Source of the DNA: a bacterium
Lineage (GTDB): Bacteria; Ratteibacteria; UBA8468; B48-G9; DTJG01
Assembly: GCA_026418655.1 (NCBI GenBank)
Contig: JAOAAW010000137.1
Span: 1-13,710, forward strand
Direction of reading: 5' to 3'
DNA length: 13,710 nt
Below are positions 6,665 to 13,517 of this stretch, piece by piece (position 1 is the first letter of the stretch; every line of letters starts with the position of its first letter). The notes beneath the pieces were generated by a model that made no database searches, was not told the DNA's origin, and worked only from the letters and a program-made list of their open reading frames with translations. Made by a program: the position numbers and the translations under genes.

Positions 6665-6757
6665 GCGCCCTCGCCTCCCACTACGGCTCGGGTCGGCCAT
6701 CCGCTGGCAATGCTGCGCTTGCTCGCATTGCCTTACTTCGCTCCAATTCAAATCCCT
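6656..6757. mobile_element. Compact GC-rich palindromic element (~100 bp) next to tRNA-Met, possibly a remnant or MITE-like unit
   Basis: The element is bounded by 9-bp perfect inverted repeats (AGGGATTTG at 6656-6664, CAAATCCCT at 6749-6757). It contains a second perfect hairpin (GGCAATGC 6706-6713, GCATTGCC 6725-6732, 11-nt loop) and a GGCGCC palindrome at 6664-6669. Its GC content is clearly higher than the surroundings. It lies between the two 31-bp direct repeats of the tRNA end. No integrase, transposase or credible ORF lies inside. The open frame covering it on the minus strand (6560-6751) has no family features and I treat it as spurious. Mobility is inferred only from structure. Confidence 0.5.
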
Positions 6758-6760
6758 TTC

Positions 6761-6791
6761 AAAGAAGAAAAAGTGGCGGTGTAGGGATTTG
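6761..6791. repeat. Direct repeat, copy 2: 3' end of the intact tRNA-Met plus 13 bases downstream
   Basis: This copy is perfectly identical to 6634-6664. It covers T-loop position C56 to the discriminator of the functional tRNA and the T-rich stretch after it, the segment commonly used as a tyrosine-integrase attachment core. Confidence 0.9.
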
Positions 6792-6845
6792 ACCCCCAGA
6801 CGTATCGGGTATGAGCCGACTGCTCTGCCACTGAGCTACACCGCC
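6774..6845 (-). tRNA. tRNA-Met (anticodon CAT), elongator type
   Basis: The 72-nt cloverleaf is complete: acceptor GGCGGTG/CACCGCC (7 bp), D arm GCTC/GAGC with GG in the loop, anticodon stem GTCGG/CCGAT with loop CTCATAC, 5-nt variable loop ACGTC, T stem TGGGG/CCCTA with loop GTCAAAT, and discriminator A. CCA is not encoded; the next bases are CTT. The anticodon stem lacks the three G:C pairs of initiators, so elongator Met is most likely. A CAT-anticodon tRNA-Ile (lysidine-modified) is the alternative. T-loop position 54 is G rather than the near-universal T. The 5' end overlaps rdgB by 10 nt, so the tRNA is probably released from the rph-rdgB transcript by RNase P. Confidence 0.93.
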
Positions 6846-7426
6846 ATTTTAAAGTATTCTATAAGCTGTAAAAATGCCTTTGCCCTATGGCTTATTCTAT
6901 TTTTTTCCTGCATTGAGAGTTCTGCAACTGTTTTCCCGATTTCAGGTATTTCAAAGATCGGGTCATATCCAAAACCATTGTTTCCACGTGGTTCTTCAGC
7001 AATCCTTCCGTATAATCTTCCTTCAAAAAACCTGTGGGTTCCCGCAGGCTCTGCCACAGCAATAACACAGATAAAAAATGCATTCCTCTCCTTTTCTTTT
7101 AGATGTTGTGTATATTTTAGCAGTTTTTCTATATTTTTTCCATCATCGGCATCAGGACCAGCAAATCTTGCAGAAAAAACCCCTGGTAATCCATCAAGTG
7201 CTGGTACCACAAGGCCTGAATCTTCACCAACCACAAACATTTCAGGATAGTATTTTGAAACAAAAGAAGCCTTAATCAATGCATTTTCATAAAAACTTGT
7301 GCCTGTTTCTTCTGGCAATTTTTCAACTTCAGGCAGGATTATATCACAATCAAAATCCTTCAAAATTTCCTGTATTTCCTTTATTTTGGAAGGATTCTTA
7401 GTAGCCAGACAGAATTTGAAGCTCAT
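6836..7426 (-). CDS. rdgB: XTP/dITP pyrophosphatase (RdgB/HAM1 family)
   Basis: This 196-residue cytoplasmic enzyme hydrolyses non-canonical purine triphosphates (dITP, XTP, ITP) to monophosphate and pyrophosphate, keeping them out of nucleic acids. All the family motifs are present: ATKNPSKIKEI near the N-terminus, GEDSGLVVPALDGLPGVFSARFAG with the catalytic/metal acidic residue, NNGFGYDPIF, and SHRAKA near the C-terminus for base recognition. Length is standard. The start overlaps the end of rph by 29 nt, and rph-rdgB pairing is common in bacteria. The last codons (ATG GCG GTG TAG) lie on the first bases of the tRNA-Met gene, so the stop codon is tRNA nucleotides 8-10. Residues after the conserved SHRAKA helix are not conserved in the family, so this end may have drifted into the tRNA. 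Confidence 0.96.
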   Translation of the reverse strand: MSFKFCLATKNPSKIKEIQEILKDFDCDIILPEVEKLPEETGTSFYENALIKASFVSKYYPEMFVVGEDSGLVVPALDGLPGVFSARFAGPDADDGKNIEKLLKYTQHLKEKERNAFFICVIAVAEPAGTHRFFEGRLYGRIAEEPRGNNGFGYDPIFEIPEIGKTVAELSMQEKNRISHRAKAFLQLIEYFKMAV

Positions 7427-8135
7427 TTTTTAAAAATTCTTCTTCAATCCTGATAATTTTACTGATACCCTGCTTGGCAATGGTTATAAGTTCATTGAGT
7501 TCATTTTGAGAAAAAGCCATTCCTTCGGCCGCACCCTGAATTTCAATAAATTCTCCCTTACTATTCATCACAACATTAAAATCTACCTGTGCCATTGAAT
7601 CTTCAGAATAGTTCAGGTCAAGATATTTATTACCATTAACAATTCCCACACTAACTGCACCAATGCAGTTTCTCAAAACAGGCAGAGTGATAAGATTCCT
7701 TTTTTTCATCTGAACAAGACCATCTATAACCGCACAGAATGCACCATTTATTGACGCAGTTCGTGTACCACCATCTGCCTGAATTACATCGCAATCCACG
7801 ATAATCGTCCTTTCACCGATATTGCGCAAATTCACGGCAGCCCTTAATGCTCTTCCTATCATGCGCCGTATTTCCTGACTTCTTCCTGATTGACTGGTAC
7901 TTCGTAAACTCCGCTCAGGCGTGGAAGCAGGCAACATCCCGTATTCAGCCGTTATCCATCCGGTTCCTGAACCCTGAAGGAATGCTGGAACCTTATCCTC
8001 AATGGTTACACAACATAATACTTTTGTCTCTCCCATTGCTATGATAACAGAACCAATAGCATATTTACTTATGTTTCTAGTTATATTAATCTGTCTCAGC
8101 TCATCCGGTTTTCTTCCATCTCTTCGTGTCTCCAT
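7398..8135 (-). CDS. rph: Ribonuclease PH
   Basis: The 245-residue phosphorolytic 3'-5' exoribonuclease trims tRNA 3' ends and works as a hexamer. Diagnostic motifs are RRDGRKPDELRQI at the N-terminus, GWITAEYGMLPASTPERSLR, GRSQEIRRMIGRALRA, and the phosphate/metal region IIVDCDVIQADGGTRTASINGA. Length is full (typically 240-260). The start ATG has GAAGG 5 nt upstream. It sits directly upstream of rdgB with a 29-nt overlap and in the same transcript as a tRNA gene whose 3' end it could mature. The gene upstream ends 20 bases away. Confidence 0.97.
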   Translation of the reverse strand: METRRDGRKPDELRQINITRNISKYAIGSVIIAMGETKVLCCVTIEDKVPAFLQGSGTGWITAEYGMLPASTPERSLRSTSQSGRSQEIRRMIGRALRAAVNLRNIGERTIIVDCDVIQADGGTRTASINGAFCAVIDGLVQMKKRNLITLPVLRNCIGAVSVGIVNGNKYLDLNYSEDSMAQVDFNVVMNSKGEFIEIQGAAEGMAFSQNELNELITIAKQGISKIIRIEEEFLKNELQILSGY

Positions 8136-8155
8136 CCAAACCTTCTTTCTTAATT

Positions 8156-8983
8156 TCAGCCGGTCAGGTCAAAGGAAAAATTCAGGTTTAGAATTGTCCT
8201 CATGGGCACAGGCAAAAATTTGCCTTTTTTATCGGGGTCAGGAACCTGAAATTCATAGTTTACATCAAGATTCAGTTTTCCTCTGGCATTTTTCATTACA
8301 CCTTTAGCAGCATCAAAAAATATCTCACCATCAGAAGAATTCCTGCCAGTAATTTTTACCTCAGTGTCTTTTTCCCGGGAAGTGTGTTTAATGGTCTGAT
8401 TTGAAATCAACCTGAACTTTTCCTGATTTTTTGTCCTGCCCTCATAAATATAGGTAAACTCAAGCTGGGGAATCTTCCCTGAAGGAAAATTGAAAGACTC
8501 AATTTTCTGAACCCATCTTTTCCCCACGGTCAATGAATCAGGAAAAATTGGAAATAAACTTAAGAATGGAACAAAGTCAAGCATCCCATGTTTTAATGTG
8601 GTTGTTTTGTGTATCTTGCCTGTTTTATCAATCTGCAAAAGTAACTGAGGAATGAAAGAAGAAAGCATTGTTTCTGAATTTGTCGTGTCTTCAAATATCT
8701 CGTCATTAACAAGAATTTTTGATTTTCTTGCTGACATTTTTATCTGATACAATCCTTCAATTTCACCAAGATTCAACATTTCCAAAACAAAATTCGCTTT
8801 TACCCTGAAATTCATGGGCTTTTCATCAAAAGAAGACCATCCTGCAGTACCATTGATATTTACTGTATAGACAAGGTTTTCAAGGGCAGGAAATCTGTAA
8901 TTCAAAACAAGTCCTGTTTCCTGAGCAAACGCATTAAATCCTGCCAATAAAACAACAACCGCAAAAAAAATGGATATTTTCAT
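8156..8983 (-). CDS. Exported protein of unknown function
   Basis: The 275-residue protein begins with a clear Sec signal peptide (K2, hydrophobic FFAVVVLLAGFNAFA, cleavage expected after AFA before QETG). The mature part is rich in beta-strand-like alternating segments. It includes LQIDKTGKIHKTTT, a mid-protein FPIFPDSLTVGKRWVQKIESFNFPSG (short aromatic/Gly pattern v.vGk.W...), a following TYIYEGRTK, and a strand-rich C-terminus ending NLNFSFDLTG. The pattern is reminiscent of DUF6263-like periplasmic or secreted proteins, but I cannot confirm that. The start has AAGGA 7 nt upstream. The ATG overlaps the aminotransferase stop by 4 nt (ATGA), so translation is coupled. Confidence 0.8.
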   Translation of the reverse strand: MKISIFFAVVVLLAGFNAFAQETGLVLNYRFPALENLVYTVNINGTAGWSSFDEKPMNFRVKANFVLEMLNLGEIEGLYQIKMSARKSKILVNDEIFEDTTNSETMLSSFIPQLLLQIDKTGKIHKTTTLKHGMLDFVPFLSLFPIFPDSLTVGKRWVQKIESFNFPSGKIPQLEFTYIYEGRTKNQEKFRLISNQTIKHTSREKDTEVKITGRNSSDGEIFFDAAKGVMKNARGKLNLDVNYEFQVPDPDKKGKFLPVPMRTILNLNFSFDLTG

Positions 8984-10140
8984 TTTTTTATCCTTTCAGC
9001 GAATCGGTTTAGTCGCTTCACTGTCTCCTTAATGTTTTCCATATCAGTGGCAAAAGATATCCTGACAAAGCCATCGGCTCCAAAATCATCTCCTGGCACA
9101 GTAGCAAGTTTTTCTTCTTCAAGAAGCTTCTGAGCAAGTTGAGTTGATGACATATTGCCAATCTTCATGAGTAGATAAAATGCTCCGGCGGGTCTGCAAT
9201 ACTCAATAAGAGGTGATATGTTGGAGAGGATATAGTCGCGGCGTCTTTCAAACTCTTCAACCATTTTTCCGATAAAACTCTGGTCAGCAGAAATCGCCTC
9301 AAGCGCAGCTTTTTGAACAAAGGATGTTGGGTTTGAAGTTGTTTGACTCTGAATATTTGCGATTGCCTTTGCAAGAGGAAGTTCTGCTGCGAGATATCCT
9401 ATCCGCCATCCAGTCATTGCGTAGGTTTTTGAAACACCATTTACAACAACAGTCAATTTTTTTATTTCATCGCCAAGTGAGGCAATACTGACATGTTTCT
9501 GTGCGTCATAAATAAGTTTTTCATATACCTCATCGGAAACCACAATAATCCCGTGCTTACAGGCAATCTCCGCAATCTGTTCAAGTTCCTGTCTGGTATA
9601 GACAATTCCTGTGGGATTGGAAGGACTATTGAGAATCAATGCCTTCGTCCTTTTTGTGATTATTGATTTGAAATGCTCAATATCCATTTTAAAATGTTCA
9701 TTATATCTGCATATAACACATTTTCCACCGGCAAGCTTCACCATTTCAGGATAGCTCACCCAGTAAGGTGCTGGAATAATAATTTCATCGCCATCATCGC
9801 AGATGGCGAGCATAATATTGAACAAACTGTGTTTAGCACCACAGGAAACAACAATCTGGTCGGGTTCATAAACAAGATTATTATCCCTTTTGAATTTTTC
9901 ACATATCGCCTGCCTCAAAGGTTTTATGCCAGAAGAATCAGTGTATTTGGTAAAACCTTCATTCAGTGCTTTAATTGCCACCTGCTTTACAAAATCAGGC
10001 GTATCAAAATCAGGTTCTCCCACAGAAAGATTAATAACCTTTTCACCGGCAGCAATCATTTCTGCGGCTTTCTTATTTACCGCGAGAGTGCTTGATGGCT
10101 TGATGTTTTTTGCTCTAACCGAAATTTTATCTGCAATCAT
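8980..10140 (-). CDS. aspC: PLP-dependent aspartate/prephenate-type aminotransferase (class I)
   Basis: The 386-residue fold-type I aminotransferase is close in pattern to Thermus-type aspartate aminotransferase (AAT subgroup I-beta/gamma). It has LSVGEPDFDTP, FTKYTDSSGIKPLRQAI, PYWVSYPEMVKLAGG, NSPSNPTGIVYT (cofactor Asn), VVSDEVYEKL (Asp pairing the pyridine N), VSKTYAMTGWRIGYL (the Lys forming the Schiff base) and GFVRISFAT (Arg binding the substrate carboxylate). It would transfer amino groups between aspartate and 2-oxoglutarate. Members of this subgroup can also use prephenate, so the symbol is a best guess. A full AAGGAGGT Shine-Dalgarno sequence lies 2-3 nt before the ATG. It heads the minus-strand operon that continues through rph and rdgB into tRNA-Met. 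Only weak -10-like A/T runs are visible upstream. Confidence 0.94.
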   Translation of the reverse strand: MIADKISVRAKNIKPSSTLAVNKKAAEMIAAGEKVINLSVGEPDFDTPDFVKQVAIKALNEGFTKYTDSSGIKPLRQAICEKFKRDNNLVYEPDQIVVSCGAKHSLFNIMLAICDDGDEIIIPAPYWVSYPEMVKLAGGKCVICRYNEHFKMDIEHFKSIITKRTKALILNSPSNPTGIVYTRQELEQIAEIACKHGIIVVSDEVYEKLIYDAQKHVSIASLGDEIKKLTVVVNGVSKTYAMTGWRIGYLAAELPLAKAIANIQSQTTSNPTSFVQKAALEAISADQSFIGKMVEEFERRRDYILSNISPLIEYCRPAGAFYLLMKIGNMSSTQLAQKLLEEEKLATVPGDDFGADGFVRISFATDMENIKETVKRLNRFAERIKK

Positions 10141-10196
10141 ATACCTCCTTTTTTTATTTTTTATATTTTATCACAAAGCGCATATTACAGTAACCT

Positions 10197-10225
10197 TTGA
10201 CAGAAGAAACCATAAAGATTAAACT
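10197..10225 (+). promoter_or_regulatory. Sigma-70-type promoter for the BcrAD activase gene
   Basis: A perfect TTGACA (10197-10202), 17 bases, then TAAACT (10220-10225) places initiation near 10232, about 30 nt before the TTG start at 10263. The TTG in the -35 box is also the first possible start of the longest reading frame, which argues against that long start. Confidence 0.6.
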
Positions 10226-10250
10226 CATCTATAAAGATTTTTTAATGGAA

Positions 10251-10257
10251 AAGGAGG
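10251..10257 (+). promoter_or_regulatory. Shine-Dalgarno AAGGAGG deciding the TTG start of the activase
   Basis: A perfect AAGGAGG ends 5 nt before TTG 10263. The alternative ATG at 10245 lies upstream of this site and has only A/T-rich sequence before it. Confidence 0.75.
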
Positions 10258-10262
10258 CTGTA

Positions 10263-13200
10263 TTGGCAGTATGTATTGGCTATGATATTGGAACAATAAG
10301 CTTGAAAAGAGTCATCGTACAGAACAATAAAATAATTGAAATCTTCCCTTATATAAGACACCATGGAAAATTTCTTGATATTATCTTAGAGGACTTAAAT
10401 ACACTTTCAAAATCATTTTCAGCAGTTGATGGTCTTGCCTTTACAGGTTCTGGGGGAAAACAACCTGCAAAAATTCTGGGTGCTGTGTTCATCAATGAGA
10501 TTGAAGCCCTGATTACAGGGGTGAAGTATCTGTATCCTGATGCAAAAACAATCATTGAAATTGGTGGCGAACATTCAAAATTCGTTGACCTGCAAACAAA
10601 CGATTTCTCTATGAACGAACTGTGCGCTGCAGGAACCGGTTCGTTTCTTGACCAGCAAGCTTCAAGGTTCAATATGTCCATTGAAGATTTCTCATCTCTT
10701 GCTCTTAATGCAAAAAAAGCGGCCATAGTAGCAGGAAGATGCAGTGTATTTGCTAAGTCAGATATGATTCACCTCCAGCAGGAAGGTACACCGGATGAAG
10801 AAATAGCCCTTGGTCTGTGTTATGCTGTCGCAAGAAGTTTTAAGGCCGGCATTGCCAAAGGAAAAAATTTTGTTCCACCAGTCGTGTTTTGTGGTGGACT
10901 CGCTTTCAACCGTGCGGTTATCAGAGCTTTGCAGGACATTGGTAAGGAAAAATTGGTCATTCCTGAATACCCTGAATCTGTATCTGCTCTTGGAGCAGCA
11001 CTTGCTTCAAAATCAAAAATTAAAAAGGATACATTATTTATCCTTTCAGAAATTGCCACTATCTTGAAAAAAAGTTCATTGAACATACACCAGGAAAAAG
11101 AAAATCTTCCAAAACTTGAGATATTATCTTCAAAGTTGCCTGAGGAGAATACACAAAACCATATTCCAGATGAAAAAATCAAGATCTCCATAGGTATTGA
11201 TGTTGGTTCAATAAGCACAAATGTTGTTGCAATAGATACTGACAAAAACCTGGTCACAAAGGTTTATATCCGTACAGCTGGACGTCCTATTGAAGCAGTG
11301 AAAAAAGGCATATCAATTTTGTACGAAAAACTCGGAACAAATATGGAAGTGGTTGCATGCGGTACTACTGGTTCTGGCAGATATCTAACCGGAGATCTTG
11401 TTGGAGCAGACATTGTAATCAACGAAATCACAGCTCAAGCACGGGCAGCTGTTCATATAGACCCTGAAGTTGACACAATTTTTGAAATCGGTGGGCAGGA
11501 TTCAAAATACATTTATCTGCAAAATGGCGTCATAGTTGATTTTGAAATGAACAAAATCTGCGCTGCAGGAACCGGTTCGTTTCTCGAAGAACAGTCAGAA
11601 CGGTTTAATATACCCATTGAAAATTTTGGAAGAATTGCTTTGAGCGCAGAATCTCCATTAGACCTTGGCGAACGTTGCACAGTATTCATGGAAACAAATG
11701 TTTATGCGCACTTTCAAAAGGGCGCCAGTATTCCAGACATTCTTGCTGGTCTTGCATATTCGATAGTAGCAAATTATCTCAACAGAGTTGTCGGAAGAAA
11801 AAAGATTGGCAGAAAAATATTTTTCCAGGGAGCAGTTGCCTTTAACAGAGCGGTTGTTGCGGCTTTTGAGAAGGTTTTGAATAAACCTATTATTGTTCCC
11901 AGCCATCATGAAGTTACAGGTGCAATAGGCGCTGCAATAGTAGCCCTTGAAAATTTACCGGAGAAAAGCAAGTTCAGGGGATTTGAGGAAATTATCAATC
12001 TAAACTACCAACAATCCACTTTTGAATGTGGAGGATGTTCTAATCATTGTGAAATTAAAAGGGTTTCAACTGCTCAATCAGATACATTGTTTTATGGTGG
12101 CAGGTGCGAAAAATATGAGGTTAGAGCATCCGTTCAACAAAAAACACCGGACCTTTTTGCACAACGTAATGCCCTGCTTTTCTCTGATTATTGTGAAAGT
12201 GGCGAAAACAGTAAAAACACATTAAGAATTGGAATTCCACGATCAATGTTAACTTATGAATTTTTTCCTTTCTGGAATACTTTTTTCAGAAAACTTGGTT
12301 TTTCAGTTGTTCTTTCAGATGAAACAAACAGGAAAATAATAAATTCAGGACTTGAAGCAACCGCCGCAGAAACCTGTTTTCCCATTAAGGTCGTTCTCGG
12401 ACATGTTCAAAACCTTTTAAGCAAGAATGTAGATTATATTTTCATTCCTGTAATCAGGGATATGCCATGCGACTATAAAAAGATTGATGGAACCAGAAGG
12501 GGTAGTTATACATGCCCCTATGTCCAGGCCATAGCAACAATTGTAAAAAGTTGTCTGGATGTGCCTTCAAATTTGATTCTTGATCCTGTAATCAATTTCA
12601 GTTTCAAACACTATTCAAAAAGGAATCAACTTGTAAACCTGGGAAAAATCCTCGGAAAAAACAGATCAGAAATTCTTCAAGCAGCAAGATCCGCAGAGTT
12701 TGCACAGAAAAAATTCAAAGAAACCATAAAAAAAGAGGGTAAAGAAATTCTTGAAAAACTCCCTTCAGACGCGGTCGCCACAGTGATTATAGGCAGGCCA
12801 TACAATTGTTGTGATTTGATGATTTGTATGGATATTCCGGTGAAACTGAGAAATTTGGGATTCTGGGTATTACCCCTTGACTATCTACCAATTGAAAAAT
12901 TTGACATCTTTGAAAAATGGCCGAATCTTTACTGGGAATTTGGTTATCGTATGATGTGTGCACTGGAAATAATAAAGCATGACACGCGATTGTATCCTGT
13001 GTATATCACAAATTTTGGTTGCGGTCCCGATTCTTTTTTACTTCAATATTTTGAAAGGGAAATAAACAAGCCGTTTTTAAAAATTGAAGTTGATGAACAT
13101 ACTGCCGGAGCAGGAATTATTACAAGATGTGAAGCATTTGCAGATTCATTAAAAAACTATAGACGATTACAGCACATTCCATTCAAAAATTCTGAAAAAA

Positions 13201-13517
13201 AGAAACTTCCTGTAAGTAAAGTTCATTTCAGTCCTTCCACCAGACGAAAGGTGTTTGTTCCATATATGGGTGATGGTTCTCTGATTATAAAGTCAGTACT
13301 TCGCAGTTTAGGAATTGATACAGAGGTTATGTACGCGGATAGAGAAACACTTGAACTTGGCAGAAAACATACACTTGGCAAGGAGTGTTATCCATTTATC
13401 ATCACCACTGGTGACATGCTCAAAACTTTGAAATACAACGACCCCGATAAAATCGCCTTCTTCATGCCCGTAAGAATCGTTTATTTTTTTGAGATTATCG
13501 ATATCAATATAACATAA
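10263..13517 (+). CDS. Acyl-CoA dehydratase activase-related protein (two BcrAD/BadFG ATPase domains + DUF2229), C-terminus replaced
   Basis: The protein has two tandem ASKHA ATPase domains of the BcrAD/BadFG/HgdC type. Domain 1 begins GYDIGTISLK and domain 2 (about 308-563) GIDVGSISTN. Each has a CAAGTGSF cysteine (C121, C433) and a GRCSVF or GERCTVF cysteine (C160, C472), the pair that holds the bridging [4Fe-4S] cluster in the homodimeric HgdC activase. A cysteine-rich link (ECGGCSNHC, YGGRC; 589-615) leads to a DUF2229/HgdB-like region starting RIGIPRSM. Such proteins are thought to drive ATP-dependent electron transfer to 2-hydroxyacyl-CoA dehydratases or related enzymes; no dehydratase subunit is visible nearby. 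The true start is probably TTG 10263. After KIAFFMP the family pattern ends abruptly, and the last 15 codons (VRIVYFF...) are unrelated, antisense to a GGDEF gene, so the protein is truncated. Confidence 0.9.
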   Translation: MAVCIGYDIGTISLKRVIVQNNKIIEIFPYIRHHGKFLDIILEDLNTLSKSFSAVDGLAFTGSGGKQPAKILGAVFINEIEALITGVKYLYPDAKTIIEIGGEHSKFVDLQTNDFSMNELCAAGTGSFLDQQASRFNMSIEDFSSLALNAKKAAIVAGRCSVFAKSDMIHLQQEGTPDEEIALGLCYAVARSFKAGIAKGKNFVPPVVFCGGLAFNRAVIRALQDIGKEKLVIPEYPESVSALGAALASKSKIKKDTLFILSEIATILKKSSLNIHQEKENLPKLEILSSKLPEENTQNHIPDEKIKISIGIDVGSISTNVVAIDTDKNLVTKVYIRTAGRPIEAVKKGISILYEKLGTNMEVVACGTTGSGRYLTGDLVGADIVINEITAQARAAVHIDPEVDTIFEIGGQDSKYIYLQNGVIVDFEMNKICAAGTGSFLEEQSERFNIPIENFGRIALSAESPLDLGERCTVFMETNVYAHFQKGASIPDILAGLAYSIVANYLNRVVGRKKIGRKIFFQGAVAFNRAVVAAFEKVLNKPIIVPSHHEVTGAIGAAIVALENLPEKSKFRGFEEIINLNYQQSTFECGGCSNHCEIKRVSTAQSDTLFYGGRCEKYEVRASVQQKTPDLFAQRNALLFSDYCESGENSKNTLRIGIPRSMLTYEFFPFWNTFFRKLGFSVVLSDETNRKIINSGLEATAAETCFPIKVVLGHVQNLLSKNVDYIFIPVIRDMPCDYKKIDGTRRGSYTCPYVQAIATIVKSCLDVPSNLILDPVINFSFKHYSKRNQLVNLGKILGKNRSEILQAARSAEFAQKKFKETIKKEGKEILEKLPSDAVATVIIGRPYNCCDLMICMDIPVKLRNLGFWVLPLDYLPIEKFDIFEKWPNLYWEFGYRMMCALEIIKHDTRLYPVYITNFGCGPDSFLLQYFEREINKPFLKIEVDEHTAGAGIITRCEAFADSLKNYRRLQHIPFKNSEKKKLPVSKVHFSPSTRRKVFVPYMGDGSLIIKSVLRSLGIDTEVMYADRETLELGRKHTLGKECYPFIITTGDMLKTLKYNDPDKIAFFMPVRIVYFFEIIDINIT
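10623..10648 (+). repeat. 26-bp exact repeat, copy 1 (first ATPase domain, CAAGTGSF site)
   Basis: Identical to 11559-11584. It encodes the [4Fe-4S] cysteine motif CAAGTGSF in domain 1. Confidence 0.9.
11559..11584 (+). repeat. 26-bp exact repeat, copy 2 (second ATPase domain, CAAGTGSF site)
   Basis: Identical to 10623-10648, including all synonymous positions. The flanking sequence of the two domains is clearly diverged. Confidence 0.9.
13452..13469. other. Junction with 18-bp shared coding segment between activase and GGDEF genes
   Basis: Read forward, these bases encode IAFFMP, conserved in the activase family. Read in reverse they encode GHEEGD, conserved in GGDEF proteins. Sequence to the left fits only the activase, and sequence to the right only the GGDEF gene, so the join lies within these bases. 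Confidence 0.75.

Larger units (their letters stand above)
6453..6773. other. Gene-free stretch between tRNA-Met and the exported pair
   Basis: From right to left it holds the tRNA-downstream T/C-rich stretch, the GC-rich palindromic element, the displaced tRNA 3' end, the C5/G5 hairpin and the promoter candidates of the exported pair. I see no credible protein gene in it. Confidence 0.7.

Noticed and set aside
6560..6751. 63-codon minus-strand frame across the gene-free stretch
   Set aside because: It runs through the tRNA remnant, palindromic element and C5/G5 hairpin, has no family-like features and no ribosome binding site.
6634..6791. CRISPR array or integron attC site
   Set aside because: There are only two repeat copies, the repeat matches a tRNA 3' end, and the attC core consensus bases are not present.
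10197..10262. N-terminal 22 codons of the long activase frame
   Set aside because: They overlap the promoter and Shine-Dalgarno sequence and precede the conserved family start.
13308..13451. C-terminal extension of the GGDEF reading frame
   Set aside because: These codons are the complement of conserved activase codons and carry no GGDEF-domain features.
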